Source: Caprella mutica (taxonomy: Eukaryota; Arthropoda; Malacostraca; Amphipoda; Caprellidae). From it: a stretch of DNA of 64,000 nt. The first letter of the stretch is position 1. The number at the start of each line of letters is the position of its first letter. Below, one piece after another: positions 46,617 to 58,917 of the stretch. The notes under the pieces are model-generated. The model was not told the origin of the DNA, did not search any database, and saw only the letters and a program-made list of their open reading frames with translations. Where the stretch lies: assembly GCA_947561585.1 (NCBI GenBank), contig CANNZV010001145.1, forward strand, positions 1 to 64,000. Direction: 5' to 3'. Both the position numbers and the translations under genes were made by a program.

Positions 46617-47127
46617 CAGGGTCGTGCAGCTAAATTGGGACTAACATAACTTTTTTTAAATTCGCTATTTTGAAAGGCAAATAATGATTAAATGTAATTT
46701 TTACTTGTATTTATTTGTTCGTTATTGTCTACAGAACAAAATCATTCAATGTGACTACCCTTTGCATCAATAATTTGGGAGATTCCCGAGCGAAACCGTG
46801 AACAACTCCTTTTTACATCCTCAGGGTCAAGATTACGAAATGCCCGACGAATGGCGGCCTTCAGAGAGTTGACACTTGGATGTGAAGTTACGTTAGACTC
46901 TCCCTCAATGACGCCAAACAGCCAATAGTCACAAACATTCCGATCTGGGGAGCTGCTGGGCCAAATATCCTTCGGGACCATCAAAGGAAGATTCTCCTTC
47001 AGGAAATGCTGAACTTTCTTTGCTCCATGCGCGGGCGCAGAGTCTTGAAAAAGCATCACTTTGAAGGGGTCGTAGTTCCTACGTATCCACGGCATCAGAA
47101 TATTTTTCAGAAATTTAACTTCGTAAG
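46617..47127 (-). mobile_element. mariner/maT-like element, 3' part only
   Basis: The terminal sequence CAGGGTCGTGCAGCTAAATT begins at 46617 next to TA (46615-46616). The transposase fragment runs from about 47127 down to 46742. The 5' half is missing, so the element is 5'-truncated. Confidence 0.72.
46742..47127 (-). pseudogene. DD37D mariner/maT-like transposase, C-terminal fragment
   Basis: On the minus strand the coding sequence starts at about 47127 (YEVKFLKNILMPWI) and ends with a stop just below 46742. LFQDSAPAHGAKK has the second catalytic Asp, and SSPDRNVCDYWLFG has the third, separated by 37 residues (DD37D). The C-terminal tail ALR-x-x-R-type helix (SLKAAIRRAFRNLDPEDVKR) is typical. 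No internal stop occurs in this part, so it decayed less than the neighbours. The HTH and first Asp are lost by truncation. Confidence 0.8.
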
Positions 47128-48770
47128 TTTATTATTTCAGTAATAATGAATATTATTACTTAAATAAGAATTGTATAATAACTTTTATCTCAATAAGAGA
47201 ATAGTGTTACGGATTTTCAGCGTATCCCTTCCATTTGTAGTATTGCATTGCTTAAATTCAATAAACGAAAGCCAATAGCTCCCTTCATAACTTGAATCAA
47301 CTCAATCTTCTGAAGAAAATCCTGTAATCTAATTTGACGTCCAGCACTCAGATCTTGTTTGGTAGTTTCAGAATGGTTGGTAGTTGAGGATAGTTGTTAT
47401 TTTGAAAGATTTTTCGGTCATTAAATCAGATTTTCATGATTGACAAATCCAAATGACCAAAGCTTATCGTAATTAAGCATATTCGTCGAAAATTCGAAAA
47501 CATAGAAAATAAAATAATTCATAAGTTTATCTGTAAAATTTTCAACACGTATTATAATTGTTCATATTACTTAGATATTAGCTTTGGCACCTTATTATAT
47601 ATATGTATGTGCTGGTACTATATCTTACGTCAGCACTAAATTCTATAATAAATACCTTCGATGATAGGGAATTTAATGAACGGGTTCAATTTTAGCAATT
47701 ATTTTATCAGTGTATTATGATTTTTAAAGTGAATTAGGTTTGCCAAATCATTTAATAATGGGATATACCGTTCCGTATACTATACTTATTAAATTTGTTA
47801 TATGATTATTCTTTTTTAGTAAAAAATTTATCCTCTAATAACTATTACTCTTATACGAAAGAATTATTTTCGGCTAATATATTCAATAATTTATTCCTCT
47901 GAAACAAAAATTGAATTGAATTTGGTGAGGTTATTTGGTAAAGTTAGGAATTAATTTGAAATCACATTCATATCTCATTTTGATTGTCAAGCAAATCTTA
48001 AGTTTTTTTAATCCAGTCACCAGTCCAATTTAGATTCATGAGTTTCGGCAAACATTATAGGTAACTAGTTCAGACTAAATTTGTTTAATTAATAAGAACA
48101 GAGATCTGTTCGGCAAATTAGGGCAATATCTTTCTGATGAATTAGTGATCATAGTGAATGAGATTCTCTGGGAATCATTCAAAATCAAATCTCTAATCTG
48201 ATATAAAAATATACAAAGGAATTTTAATCCATAACAAATGAATAATGGAGGATAATCCAATAGGATTGTAGAGTCTCCTAATGAATATAATTTGAAATGA
48301 AATAACTTAATATTTTAACTAATTGATCAGTAATTGTATTGATTTATTCAACTGTTAATTTTGAAAAAATCCTATAAATCGATCTTGATCAATAAACAAT
48401 GAACATATCAATATAATGGTATATCATTATAGATCAATAACTATTGCCGTATAGCTGCAATTAATGTATAATATTTCAAAAGTATTTTTTTTCAAAGTTT
48501 TTTTCAAAAACTATTTAAATGGGAGTAGAAATGTGTCAGAAATAAATTATCTGTAAAAGAATTACCTTAAAATTTTGAATTACACTAAGCGTGGGGGGCT
48601 GTTTAAATAGAATAGGAAAATAATGTACTATCTTAACTTTTTTTAATACATTAAAATAATCTGAAAACGCTCTAAAGATCAATTAATTATAACCTCGTAT
48701 TATTCATATTTACTTCTCTTAGCTTTGATAAAAAGTATCTGAGTTAAAAAGTTGGCCATTCAAAGTTAAT
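47128..48770. other. AT-rich stretch, no gene seen
   Basis: No frame with a recognisable domain, and no repeat noted. Confidence 0.5.
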
Positions 48771-48772
48771 TA

Positions 48773-49229
48773 TACAGTATAACTCCTCTATAGTGAACTT
48801 AAACTAGTTCACTATAGAGGATCTAGTTCATTGTAGCAGTGTTGAGGATATATGAGATGAATAGAAAACTGGACTTTTCATGGCAGATTTAAAAAAATAT
48901 TTTCCTTCTTTTCAAATAAATTCATCATACAACGTATTTCATTACTCAGAATTCTTAAAAATCAGGATGGTTCACTACATATGACTTCATTATAGAGGAA
49001 TTACACTGGTAGAAATAGAAAACTGATGAATATCTCTGGCGGACTTAACTAAATATGTTCACTAACTATACTGGGTTCTAATAAACAGTATTGTTCACAT
49101 GTGTGAAGAAGCCTTTACATGTGTGAACAATACTGTTTATTAGAACCCCCTATAGTGAACATGTTTAGTTAAGTCTGCCAGAGATATTCATCAGTTTTCT
49201 ATTTCTACCAGTGCAATTCCTCTATAATG
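48773..49229. mobile_element. MITE (copy 2) with a ~240-bp near-perfect palindrome
   Basis: Starts TACAGTATAACTCCTCTATA like the copy at 31306. A first hairpin is at 48785-48820 (CCTCTATAGTGAACT and its exact inverse, 6-nt loop). A second, large palindrome is at 48988-49229. Its left half CATTATAGAGGAATTACACT and onward mirrors the right half ending AATTCCTCTATAATG, with the centre near 49107. It probably arose by inversion or by insertion of one family member into another. Confidence 0.7.
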
Positions 49230-50025
49230 GGAGCTTATATTTTCCAAACCGTCTTTTTATTTACAGTCCAATGTAACTAAAAATCTTATATGATATGTAA
49301 AATTGAATTCTCAGAAACTTCTGTTCATAAAATAAATTTTTCCAATAAGATAAGATTATTATAAGATAATAATAACTAATTTTTTTCAAAATAATTGACC
49401 AATTTTATTTTACTTCTCGCTTTTTATTCCTATTCTCAAATTGCAGATAGTACTATTTGTGAGGATCTTTTATAGAAACACGTTTTCAGATTTTTTGGGG
49501 GGATATGAGTTATTTCAAAATTTCCAAAAAGAATGGAATTTACTAATGATTTTCATATTTTTTTCCAACCAATAACACATTAATATTTTAATATGTTATA
49601 AATATAAAACTTATTATGAATATTTAAGTTGTTTTCCAATATTGAAATCTTTATCAATATTTAACTGTTAATGTGTTGTTAGTTATTGCTATTTATCATG
49701 TTATGAATATTTATTTAACTGTGAATAATAAACCCATTTCTGCCGAGCGGTACATATATGGCACAGAAACAGTAACAATTTTATCTTCAACTCTATGTTG
49801 AAGGTTTTTTCAGGTTTCAAGCTTACAACGTTGAGTTTAATAACCTCTTACTAATATGGATTTCCCGCTGAGTTTGAATTTTTTCTATGAAAGTAACAAT
49901 ATTGCATCATACATTTCTTTAGAGTGAGAAAATCCTAAACAATGGCTTTGGGAATGGTCATTAGACATTCTACGATACATATGGGTGTTCCAAGCAATTT
50001 GCAGATTTTGTGCAATTTTTGTGCA
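49230..50025. other. No gene seen
   Basis: AT-rich. It contains the inverse of the small repeat at 44.43 kb (about 49800-49890). Confidence 0.45.
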
Positions 50026-50061
50026 AAAATGTGTGACAATCTCGAGATTGTCACACATTTT
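50026..50061. repeat. 36-bp perfect palindrome
   Basis: AAAATGTGTGACAATCTC followed directly by its exact inverse, with no loop and the centre in CTCGAG. It lies three bases before a T25 run. Confidence 0.9.
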
Positions 50062-50064
50062 CAA

Positions 50065-50530
50065 TTTTTTTTTTTTTTTTTTTTTTTTTAAAGGACCCCT
50101 GCCAGAAGAAGCAAACCTTCTTTAAATAAATGAAAAAAAGCAATTATCGGTATTGAACTTTGTAGTGATTTTAGGAGCCGTGATCTTGCAATAATCTCTT
50201 GCAATTCGTTTTAGAGTTCGAAGGCCTCTCTCATACATTTGAGCTGCAGATATGTGCTTTGCTAAGAACGTTTGTCCGTCTCTTCCAAAGGAAGTCATTG
50301 CTGTTGAAACAGTAACTCTTAATTCGTCAAGTAAATGGTTAGTTTTTGTTATAATATATAGCGCCTGCTTTACGAGTACCAATTATTTTGTCTCTTTGAA
50401 AGTCCGAGAAGGGCAGTAATTTTCTAAGGCTGTACCATTTATTTTTTAAATCGGTTAAAAAATTTACTTTGAATAATTGACTAAACGTTATATATTTAAA
50501 AAATAACAGTGAAACATTAAAATATTTCAA
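50065..50530 (-). pseudogene. Possible retroposed copy with A25 tail, minus strand
   Basis: On the minus strand two overlapping frames (50530-50339 and 50382-50122) end 30-odd bases before a GGGGTCCTTT + A25 run (T25 at 50065-50089 on the plus strand). A coding-like region followed by a short 3' segment and a poly(A) is the layout of a retroposed mRNA or LINE/SINE tail. LTDLKNKWYSLRKLLP and IGTRKAGA are faintly like a MADF domain (KxKWxxLR...KSGAG). MYERGLRTLKRIARDYCK is unrecognised. No AATAAA is placed convincingly and no target duplication was found. Confidence 0.35.
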
Positions 50531-51985
50531 ACTTTGCTCGTATATAATATGTTGAAAAATTGTTAGGCCGAAATGTTGGTGTTTCCATTTTCTTGTTCAT
50601 TATTGAGAAAGACAGTATTAAAAATTAATCAATAGACAGAGAGAATGAAAGCACCATTATGAAACTAGACATGAAATGTGTACAATTAAAATAGAGCATA
50701 AATTAAATATCTAAAGCATATTATTCAATTTGCAGCAATTATCAGCCTTCTACTTACCGTTATTTCATTCCATTATCATCGAACAAAATATATGATAAAG
50801 ATATTTTCATGTAATATCTATAGTCTAATATCTATAGACTAACATTAACTGTAATTCGAAATAGCTTATTCTCCTTGAAGCTCCCAGTGGGCACATCTGG
50901 AGCAACTTAAGGAGCGACTTGACCGTGAAATTGGGACTTTTTCGATGCTAAGGATCGCTGAGATAAATGAAACATCTTCAGTTTTGAAAGCTTCTTTCGA
51001 TAGTATCCCACTGAGGTCGACTGATGGAAAGTAACAAGCCTCAACGATCAATAGATATTGGATATATTTTTTGAATAAATAATATAATAGTAAAAGACAA
51101 TGTTTATGATATGCTTATAATGATGCTATTGGAAATATATTGACAAGGTCTAATATATTTAATGGATATTGGATATAATCAATTAATCATACTTATGTGT
51201 CGTTCATCATGATATATAAAACAAGGACATCAAAAGTATATTTAATTGTAAGAGTAGATTTCAATTTTTTGACAGTTATTCTGAAATTTTGAAATTTTTC
51301 TTGGTGCTAAATTCTTGGAAATTAAAAACAATTCGACAACCATTTGATTGTAAGAATATACTGCCAGTTAAAATATAGTAGAATGTACTTTGTAATATGG
51401 TTGTGCAAGTAGCTATGAACTTAAACTATTCTTACTATATGTAGTGAAGGCGTAAACACTGTTACAAAATTTCAAAATCTATCATTTCATGATAATTAAT
51501 TTCATCATCTTTTATTTATTCATTTAATGTTGAATGCAGATTTCTCTAAATGCAAACTTGAATAAAACAAGGTCACTCCATAATTAAGCTGTCTATCGGT
51601 AAGTGATTGTTATTAGATGATATCAATTCAATAGGCAATCAGCAATTCTGATTGCTGATTGACTCATTGAAGTTTGAACGTCGCTTGAAGCTATTCAGAA
51701 CAGGACAATTATTTTTACTGAACATACACATTTGGACTTTACTTTATTGCTTATTTATCCATCATTTCACAGGGGTGTATTAACGTAGTTTTCACATTCT
51801 AAATATAATAAGTTTCTTGATATTGGTTCCAATTGAATTAGGTATGTTTTAGAACAAACTCATGAATTAAGAATTTTTTATTTAGGTTTAAATTTTACTC
51901 AATATATAATATAATTCAGTTGGATAATATATGCCTAAAATTAGAAGGGTCCGAGATGAAACCATAGTTTAAGATTAATTTTGAG
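50531..51985. other. No gene seen
   Basis: The 61-residue minus frame at 50866-51051 lies in a less AT-rich patch but has no recognisable domain. A short GCAATC..GATTGC hairpin is near 51640-51660. Confidence 0.45.
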
Positions 51986-51989
51986 AATA

Positions 51990-52291
51990 CCTGATAGATT
52001 CCATTCTTCACCACTTTTGTATCCATAAGGATGGAAAGATATTTGTTACATTCGATGATTCAGACCCATATTTTCATAATAGATATTTACAATTAATTCC
52101 AAATCATAATCACCTTACTAGATTCAGGGTAGTTGACCATTTAAATTTGCCAATTGTTACAAAATCGATCTGCCAAAAAAATTTCTTTTATAAATCTATA
52201 GTTGTGTGGAATTCATTGCCTCCAGAGTTACGCCAGTGCGAAACATATAAAATATTCAAACGTCATGTTAGGAAATATTTCATCCAGTAAT
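51990..52291 (+). pseudogene. Non-LTR retrotransposon RT C-terminal tail
   Basis: The stretch NHNHLTRFRVVDHLNLPI, then FFYKSIVVWNSLPPELRQC and YKIFKRHVRKYF, ending with TAA near 52291, is the classic end of jockey/CR1-group ORF2 proteins (R-x-x-x-F...S-x-x-x-x-WNxLPxxIR...FKxxLKxxL). The upstream part is not open. It is 5'-truncated, as most such copies are. No enzymatic domain remains. Confidence 0.7.
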
Positions 52292-53538
52292 ATAAATGTA
52301 GTTGTCGATGTTTTTGTTTTTGAATAATTTGTGAAAAGTGTTGTATGCCTATAATACTATTTCTTAGTAACTTTATTGCAGTCACTGTATCTTCAATTTT
52401 TTTTTTTTCATTTGTTTTTGTTTAATATAATTCAATAGTTTTCAGTTGTCACATTATGATTAATCTTGATAACTGAATTATTTTATACATAGATATATTT
52501 TAATTTGCCCGAATAACTTTTTTTAAAGTTACCTTAGGGCTTTCTTCAATCAAATAAATTATCCTTTTTTTTTGTATATAAATGTAGTTGATTGATTAAA
52601 TAAACTCTATTAAACCATTAAGAGGAATCTCAAGGTCTAAGAGCAGGTAATATTGGTAGCCATTAATGTTCAATTGTTTATATTGATATCTGAACCACTG
52701 CCAATTATTCACCTGTTTGGAGAGTTTCAACAAAAATAGTTCACCAACTTTTCTTAGATAAAGAAACTTTTTCATGATTCTAGTAAAAGTGAAACAGAAG
52801 GCTAATAGTCCGAATGGAATGAGATTAGACAAATATTTCCATTAATAGTTGTACCGATGAAATCTAAAAAAAATATCCAATCCTTCATCCCATATAACCA
52901 CCCACCTATACGTTTGCAATCCTCTACTGTCTCTGAAAGTTAGCTGAGCATTATTAACGACAATTATGAGTGGTTACTCCACCATGTTTATGGAATTGTA
53001 TTTGATTATAAAACATTAGGTGCTTAAGAGTATCACGTGAATGATTGCAAACTCTAATCTAACATAATTTCACCAAATGCATTTTTGATGTAGAGTCGTT
53101 TGCGTTAGTATTTTAGATAATTTTATGTTCCTAGGTGTGGAATTTACGTTTTTCCAAAATTAGTAGAATTGATCCATGACTAATATTGAAGATATCACCA
53201 GTACATCAAAGAGCTAAGTAAAGTTTGGTTTTTATATTTGAAACAATCGATAATGTGCTGTTGATCCACAATATCTGGTTGATGTTGACATGATCTTGCC
53301 GTGCCAATTTTTAATAGACTTATTATAATTGGTATAGTTGACTTTTGTACCCTAGCTATATCTCTCTGACTAGTCACGATGCTTTAGGAAATAGTCTTAG
53401 TCTTCCTTACTTCGTCCAGTATATTTTTTTATTGTAACAAATATATAGATATATAGGATGAAAAAATTTATATTGAGTGTGTTCCAAAACCTATCTAATT
53501 AAAATTGAACCAATATTTGTGAATTAATTAAGGTTGAG
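52292..53538. other. No gene seen
   Basis: AT-rich, with T runs. The 78- and 60-residue minus-strand frames have no recognisable domain. Confidence 0.5.
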
Positions 53539-53547
53539 AATGTATAG

Positions 53548-56037
53548 TTGGGTGGAGCGTTTTTTCAACTTTTTTGAGTTGGGTCTGGTAATAGTGATAA
53601 TAAGTTGCCATTTTGTGTTGAAATAATGTGTGAAAAATCTTAGATCTCTGAACCAAGTTTTTCATGCACCACAAGAGACTTGAAAATTCGAAAAATAGTG
53701 GAAAACCACCATTTTATGTATATTTTTTTTTAGGTTTCATTTTTATATATATGATTCGTAATAGATAAAATTAGATAAATAAAGGTCCAATTGGATGCAG
53801 AAAAAATTTATAAGGCTCTGCTTCATCATCTTCATGCGCCACAAATGTGTTAAATATAACAAAATATTGAAAAATATCGATTATTTTTCACTTTTTATTT
53901 TTATACCTCAAACTTTATTTCTTGTTTTTATATATTGTAATAGGTAATTACAACAATTATTGGTTTTATAAAACTAAATTTCGAGTCTCAAAGTAATAGG
54001 ATGTCTTCTTCAATCGCCACAATTGAGCTAATTATTAGCAAATAAAATATCATAATTGAGTAATATTATAGGCAAATGACGGTGCAGCTCTCTTTTAGTT
54101 CATGTAAAATTAATTAGTTAACTTCAAATAATTAATAACAGAAGTCACCACGAGATGGTAAACGCTCATTGAGTTCCACTTCCTACTATCCTTCCTACCA
54201 TTGCTGGGAGACTTTAATTAATCTTGTAACATATTAAAAAAAACGTCTTTATAATTCTGTCCTCTATTCTCGAATGGATCAGCCCGCCACGTTCCACTAT
54301 ACATACAACTTCTAAGAATGTAGTCGTCACTAGCTTTCGTAGGAATCTATTGACAATACGTTTGTATAGTGAACGCTGCACTCACTGAGTCAGTTGGCAT
54401 AACCCTTATCATGTCTAAGGATAAGGTTCCATCTCTATCAGTTCTAAATTTGTAATCCCTGTATCATTCTATGTTATTATACACGTCTGGCCGTTATTCA
54501 TAACCAACTTTCAATAACCCTTTTTATATAGTTATTTGTTAATGGCTAGAAAGAACATGATTTTCCATTCTCATGGAATGATACCTTGGGAGAAGGCTTG
54601 TTCCATGTGGCGAATCCATCCAATTGAATTGTTATATTGGCCCAACCTGATATAGCATATCAACATTATATGGCTGAAACTTGAATAACATATCGGTTAT
54701 ATTTAGGGTCAAAAAAAACACACGGTACCAATAAGATTTGTCAACCTAGTGTCCACATGGGCGCCATTAACTTGTGTTGCTTAGGGACTTCACTAATCTA
54801 AACAAATATTTAGACCCAGCATAAACTGACGGATATACTCTATTTGAAAACCAAATAGTATGTAAACTTTGATTATATACTGTGATACTAGTAACTAATA
54901 ATCCAGCACTCGGTGTTTCAGCTGTACTATATACATTGAGTTTAAATTTAAAATTGAGTTTAAATTTTAAGAGTTTTTCATAATTTTGAGTTTAAAAATA
55001 TTAGTTTTCTTAGAAATTCTTAGTTCTTTTTTAGAATTCTTCAATTTAAAAAAAATAAATTGACTTTTTTTATTTAAGTTTTATAAAAAAATTCTTGAGC
55101 GTGATTATTTATATTTATAAAACACAATAATCTTTTTATTATTCCATTTCTCTTATCTTAACTTAAAATTTAAACTCAATGTATAACCTTATAATTCTGG
55201 GGGCAGTGGTCAAAAAACGTGCATGATTCATTTTCCCATGGTTTTTCGGAGCCATATGCTTTTGGACACTAAAATCACCGGAAGAAGCAGCGTGGCATAT
55301 CCTATAGTATGTATTTTGGATTTGATCTAAGGCTTTTTTTTTAATATGTTACAAGATTAATTAAAGTCTCCCAGCAAAGGTAGGAAGGATGAGTTAGGTT
55401 AAAGTGGAACTCAATGAGCGTCTATCTTCTCGTGGTGACTTCTGTTATTAATTATTTGAAGTTAATTAATTAATTTCACATGAATTAAACGAGAGCTGTA
55501 TCGTCATTTGCCTATAATATTACTCAATTATGATATTTTATTTGCTAATAACTAGCTCAATTGTGGCGATAGAAGAAGACATCCTATTACTTTGAGAATC
55601 GAAATTTAGTTTTATATTATAACCAAATATTATTGTAATTAACCTATTACAATATATAAAAACAAAAATAAAGTTTGAGGTATAAAATTAAAAAATGAAA
55701 TATAATCGATATTTTTCAATATTTTAGTTATGTTTAACACATTTGTGGCGTATGAAGATGATGTAACAGAGCCTTATAATTTTTTCCTTGAGTCAATTGG
55801 ACCTTTATTTATCTAATTTTATCTATTATGAATCATATATATAAAAATGAAACTTAAAAAGAAAAAACATAAAATGGTGGTTTTCCACTATTTTTCGAAT
55901 TTTCAAGTCTCTTGTGGCGCATGAAAAAATTAGTTTAGAGATCTAAGATTTTTCACACGTTATTTCAACACAAAATGGCAACTTTTTATCACTATTACCA
56001 GACCCAACTCAAAAAAGTTGAAAAAACGCTCCACCCT
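53548..56037. mobile_element. 2.49 kb foldback with ~700-bp inverted arms and 9-bp target duplication
   Basis: The left arm 53548 to about 54247 and right arm about 55338-56037 are inverted copies. The outermost GGGTGGAGCGTTTTTTCAAC matches the inverse of GTTGAAAAAACGCTCCACCC. Sequence pairs remain to the inner end (AACATATTAAAAAAAACG near 54230 against the 55340 region). AATGTATAG flanks it at 53539-53547 and 56038-56046, a perfect 9-bp repeat. The ~1.1 kb loop holds no gene but contains a nested MITE (54932-55183). Long TIRs with 9-bp duplication fit a Mutator-like source. The arms have no 15-bp array. Confidence 0.85.
54932..55183. mobile_element. Nested MITE in the loop
   Basis: Starts TACATTGAGTTTAAATTTAA and ends with the inverse TTAAAATTTAAACTCAATGTA. 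TA lies on both sides (54930-54931, 55184-55185). The interior is very AT-rich with more TTGAGTTTAAA copies near the left end. No coding sequence. Confidence 0.7.
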
Positions 56038-56046
56038 AATGTATAG

Positions 56047-57960
56047 CACTATGATTGAACACAGTGAATATGAGAAACAGTATCTGGAAATTTTTGCCGA
56101 AAGACAGTCTCCCTAACATATTGAGGACTGTTCGTACTCATATCGAGTGAAAGATCTATCTACCACTTACACACATCAGTTACAATTAATTAAACCATTT
56201 AAACTTCTATTATTCCACGACAATTTAATATCTGCTTACCAATTTGGATTGTCCAAGACTTAGAACCTTTAATCACAAATAGTAGTTATCGCATTTACTG
56301 TTCATTAATAAGGATAGAATTTTCAAATACCGCAAGACTCAGGATTAGTCTCAGGAGTATAACATGTAATAATTATTATAAGAAGTTTATATATAGTTAA
56401 AGCATCTGTAGAATCAAAGCTCTAGCAAAACTACCCCATAGTAGACGATATTAATACTTGAAACATATCACTATTTTTACATTAATATTGTATATATATT
56501 CAACGTAGAGATTACTTTGAGTTATTTTTAAATCACAATATACTAAGAATAGAACTCACCATATCGGAATATTATCGATAGTAACTGCATCATAGCAGGG
56601 ACGATAAATATATTTCTACAGCAGATTTAGGATTTATTTTCTGTGACTTGAATTGGGATTATCCTGTGAGCATCTCTCGTATACCATTCCTCGCTACGTC
56701 TGGGGAATCCAATTCTAAAATCTATCTGATGGTATTTGCATTGAACTGCAAAATAAGAAAATCCATCTCATATAATTCAAAGATGGTCGTAAGTATCCGT
56801 TTGCTGGAATCGGACTTTATATGGAAATTACAAATATATATTTGAGGATAAAATTCGGAAGTGAATGTAATAAAAAATGCGTATTTATTATGAATATTGA
56901 ATAATGTAATCCATAGTTATTTCTATAACTAAACATCTTATAAATCCATGATATTGTCTTTAGTGATATTTTTTTGTGATTCCGAAAATAATAACAGAAA
57001 ATATATTTTAATTGGAAAAAAACACAAACATGTAATATGAATGAACAAACTAAAGCACATACCCGTTTTATTTGAGAAAATATTATCTTTCCATATTCTA
57101 AAATATCTTTGAAATATGATTTCCTTATTTAATTATTAACGATAATTATTGGAATAAAACTTATATAAAAAGTCTACAACAATCATTAAATGTAATTATA
57201 AAGCATATATTGTTTTGGTGACAAAGGTAAACTATACACATAATGAGAATAATAAATTCCAGTGCTATCAGCATTCCTGATGTTATTTGCAGTTAGAGAA
57301 CATTATCTCAAAAATGTATAACAATTAAACAACAGCGACAGCAGCAGCTCGGAATTTAATAAATAACCCTTTAGTGAAATGACACGTCGGCTGAATAGTT
57401 TTTGTGTGGTAGTAACGCACTGAAGGAAAAAATTGGTCAAACTGACATAAAGTGTTGAGTAGATTAGTCATGTATTGCGTTAGTCATAATATTTTATATT
57501 CGTTTTATCATACAAAAATTCCCTTACAACTTGAACAAGATGTCGGGAACGTCTTGTCCCCGCTACAGGTTTACACAAAGAGAAGGAATTTGGAGCCCGA
57601 TAAGCTTTCGCTTCACTGGCATCCTAGCGGATTTATTTAAAAAATATATTAATGCTGCTTAATACATAGCAATAAGTCTAAAAAAATGGAGCAGATAAAA
57701 TACAAATGTCTAAATATAGAGTTATGAACTAATAAAATGCCACCTGATGAATCCAACCTAATGAACTAAAAATTGAAGTGAAGCAGTAATTACATAATAA
57801 AATTTAACCTAATACATATCAAAATTACAATGAACGCTACCAAAAGTACAAAATAAGAAGTACAGAGTAATCCAAAATAAGAAACTATACCTACACTCAA
57901 TTTCCAAAGATTCATCAACCAATCACACAAAATAAAGAAATAACGATCTCAATTATTCTA
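56047..57960. other. AT-rich stretch, no gene seen
   Basis: The 65- and 62-residue frames at 56648-56845 and 57452-57640 are unrecognised. No repeat noted. Confidence 0.5.
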
Positions 57961-57964
57961 GTTT

Positions 57965-58385
57965 TAACTACTCAAAAGGAATTTCTTACATTTCTTTTTA
58001 AATTCGTTTAAAGATGTGGAGTTCTTAATATCCTCATCCATCTCATTCCGCACCACAACTCCCTAATACTCCATTGGTGCTTTGCACTTAGCTCTTCTAG
58101 ATCTCTGTTTAACAAACTTATTACTACTTCTAGTACCTACCGTAATTGTGCCGATCACCGAACGAGACAAGTGCATTAATCTAGAATCAAACTATCATTC
58201 TTGATCACCCTAGACATATACACACCAACCATATACTATGACAAATCTTCCAATGTTAGTAACTTCATATCTTTAGAAGTAGAAGCTGTATGATCATTAT
58301 AACCATCACTTAATATGCACGGCCTGATTTGTTACATTTCTCTTCTCAAAAGAGACTTTAAAGCCAGACTTTTTATTATATTTAA
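57965..58385 (-). pseudogene. Non-LTR retrotransposon RT C-terminal tail, minus strand
   Basis: VVVRNEMDEDIKNSTSLNEF and KKKCKKFLLSS, ending with TAA at about 57966, match the end of CR1/jockey-type ORF2 (W/R-N-x-x-x-x-x-I-K-x-x-x-S-L-x-x-F-K-K-x-x-K-x-x-L). Upstream on the same strand the sequence is badly broken. The segment 58320-58385 (CGGCCTGATTTGTTACATTT) recurs in inverse at 60975-61035. Confidence 0.55.
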
Positions 58386-58915
58386 TTATAAGGTGTATTT
58401 TTAATTAATTAATGCTTCAGTTAAGGTATTAAAACACATTATCATTTATGTATATTTTAATAAGTAGCTATATGATTTCCCAATTAACCTAACTAAAACA
58501 TAAAAACTAGACATTGTTAAAGTTGAAACAGTAAGGTGTACATTACTTATAAGTTAAAATTAAAAGCAAAGCTAAGTCATTTTGTTTTCAAGAAGCAGTC
58601 ATTTACATGCCTCTTAATTTTCTTGAAGGCCACCTCTCTATCTTCCACAGCAGATTCTGTAAGTGTCTTCCTTTTGTTGTTGATACAATTATTAATTATT
58701 ATTCTATCCACTCGAGATGAATACCTTTTTGATGTGATTCACAGAAAATTTGGTCCTACCCAAAGTCCTCAGAATTAACTCTGCACAACACATCTCTAAA
58801 TTCCTCAGAAGCAAAAATCAGACCACCACGTGTGACGTGACAGCTTAAAAGGTTTTAGTTGCAGGTTGCAGCTTAGTCATTTCTTAAAATATTATCCTTT
58901 CAAAATATAGGTCCT
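58386..58915. other. No gene seen
   Basis: The 80-residue frame at 58536-58778 is unrecognised. Confidence 0.45.
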
Positions 58916-58917
58916 AG

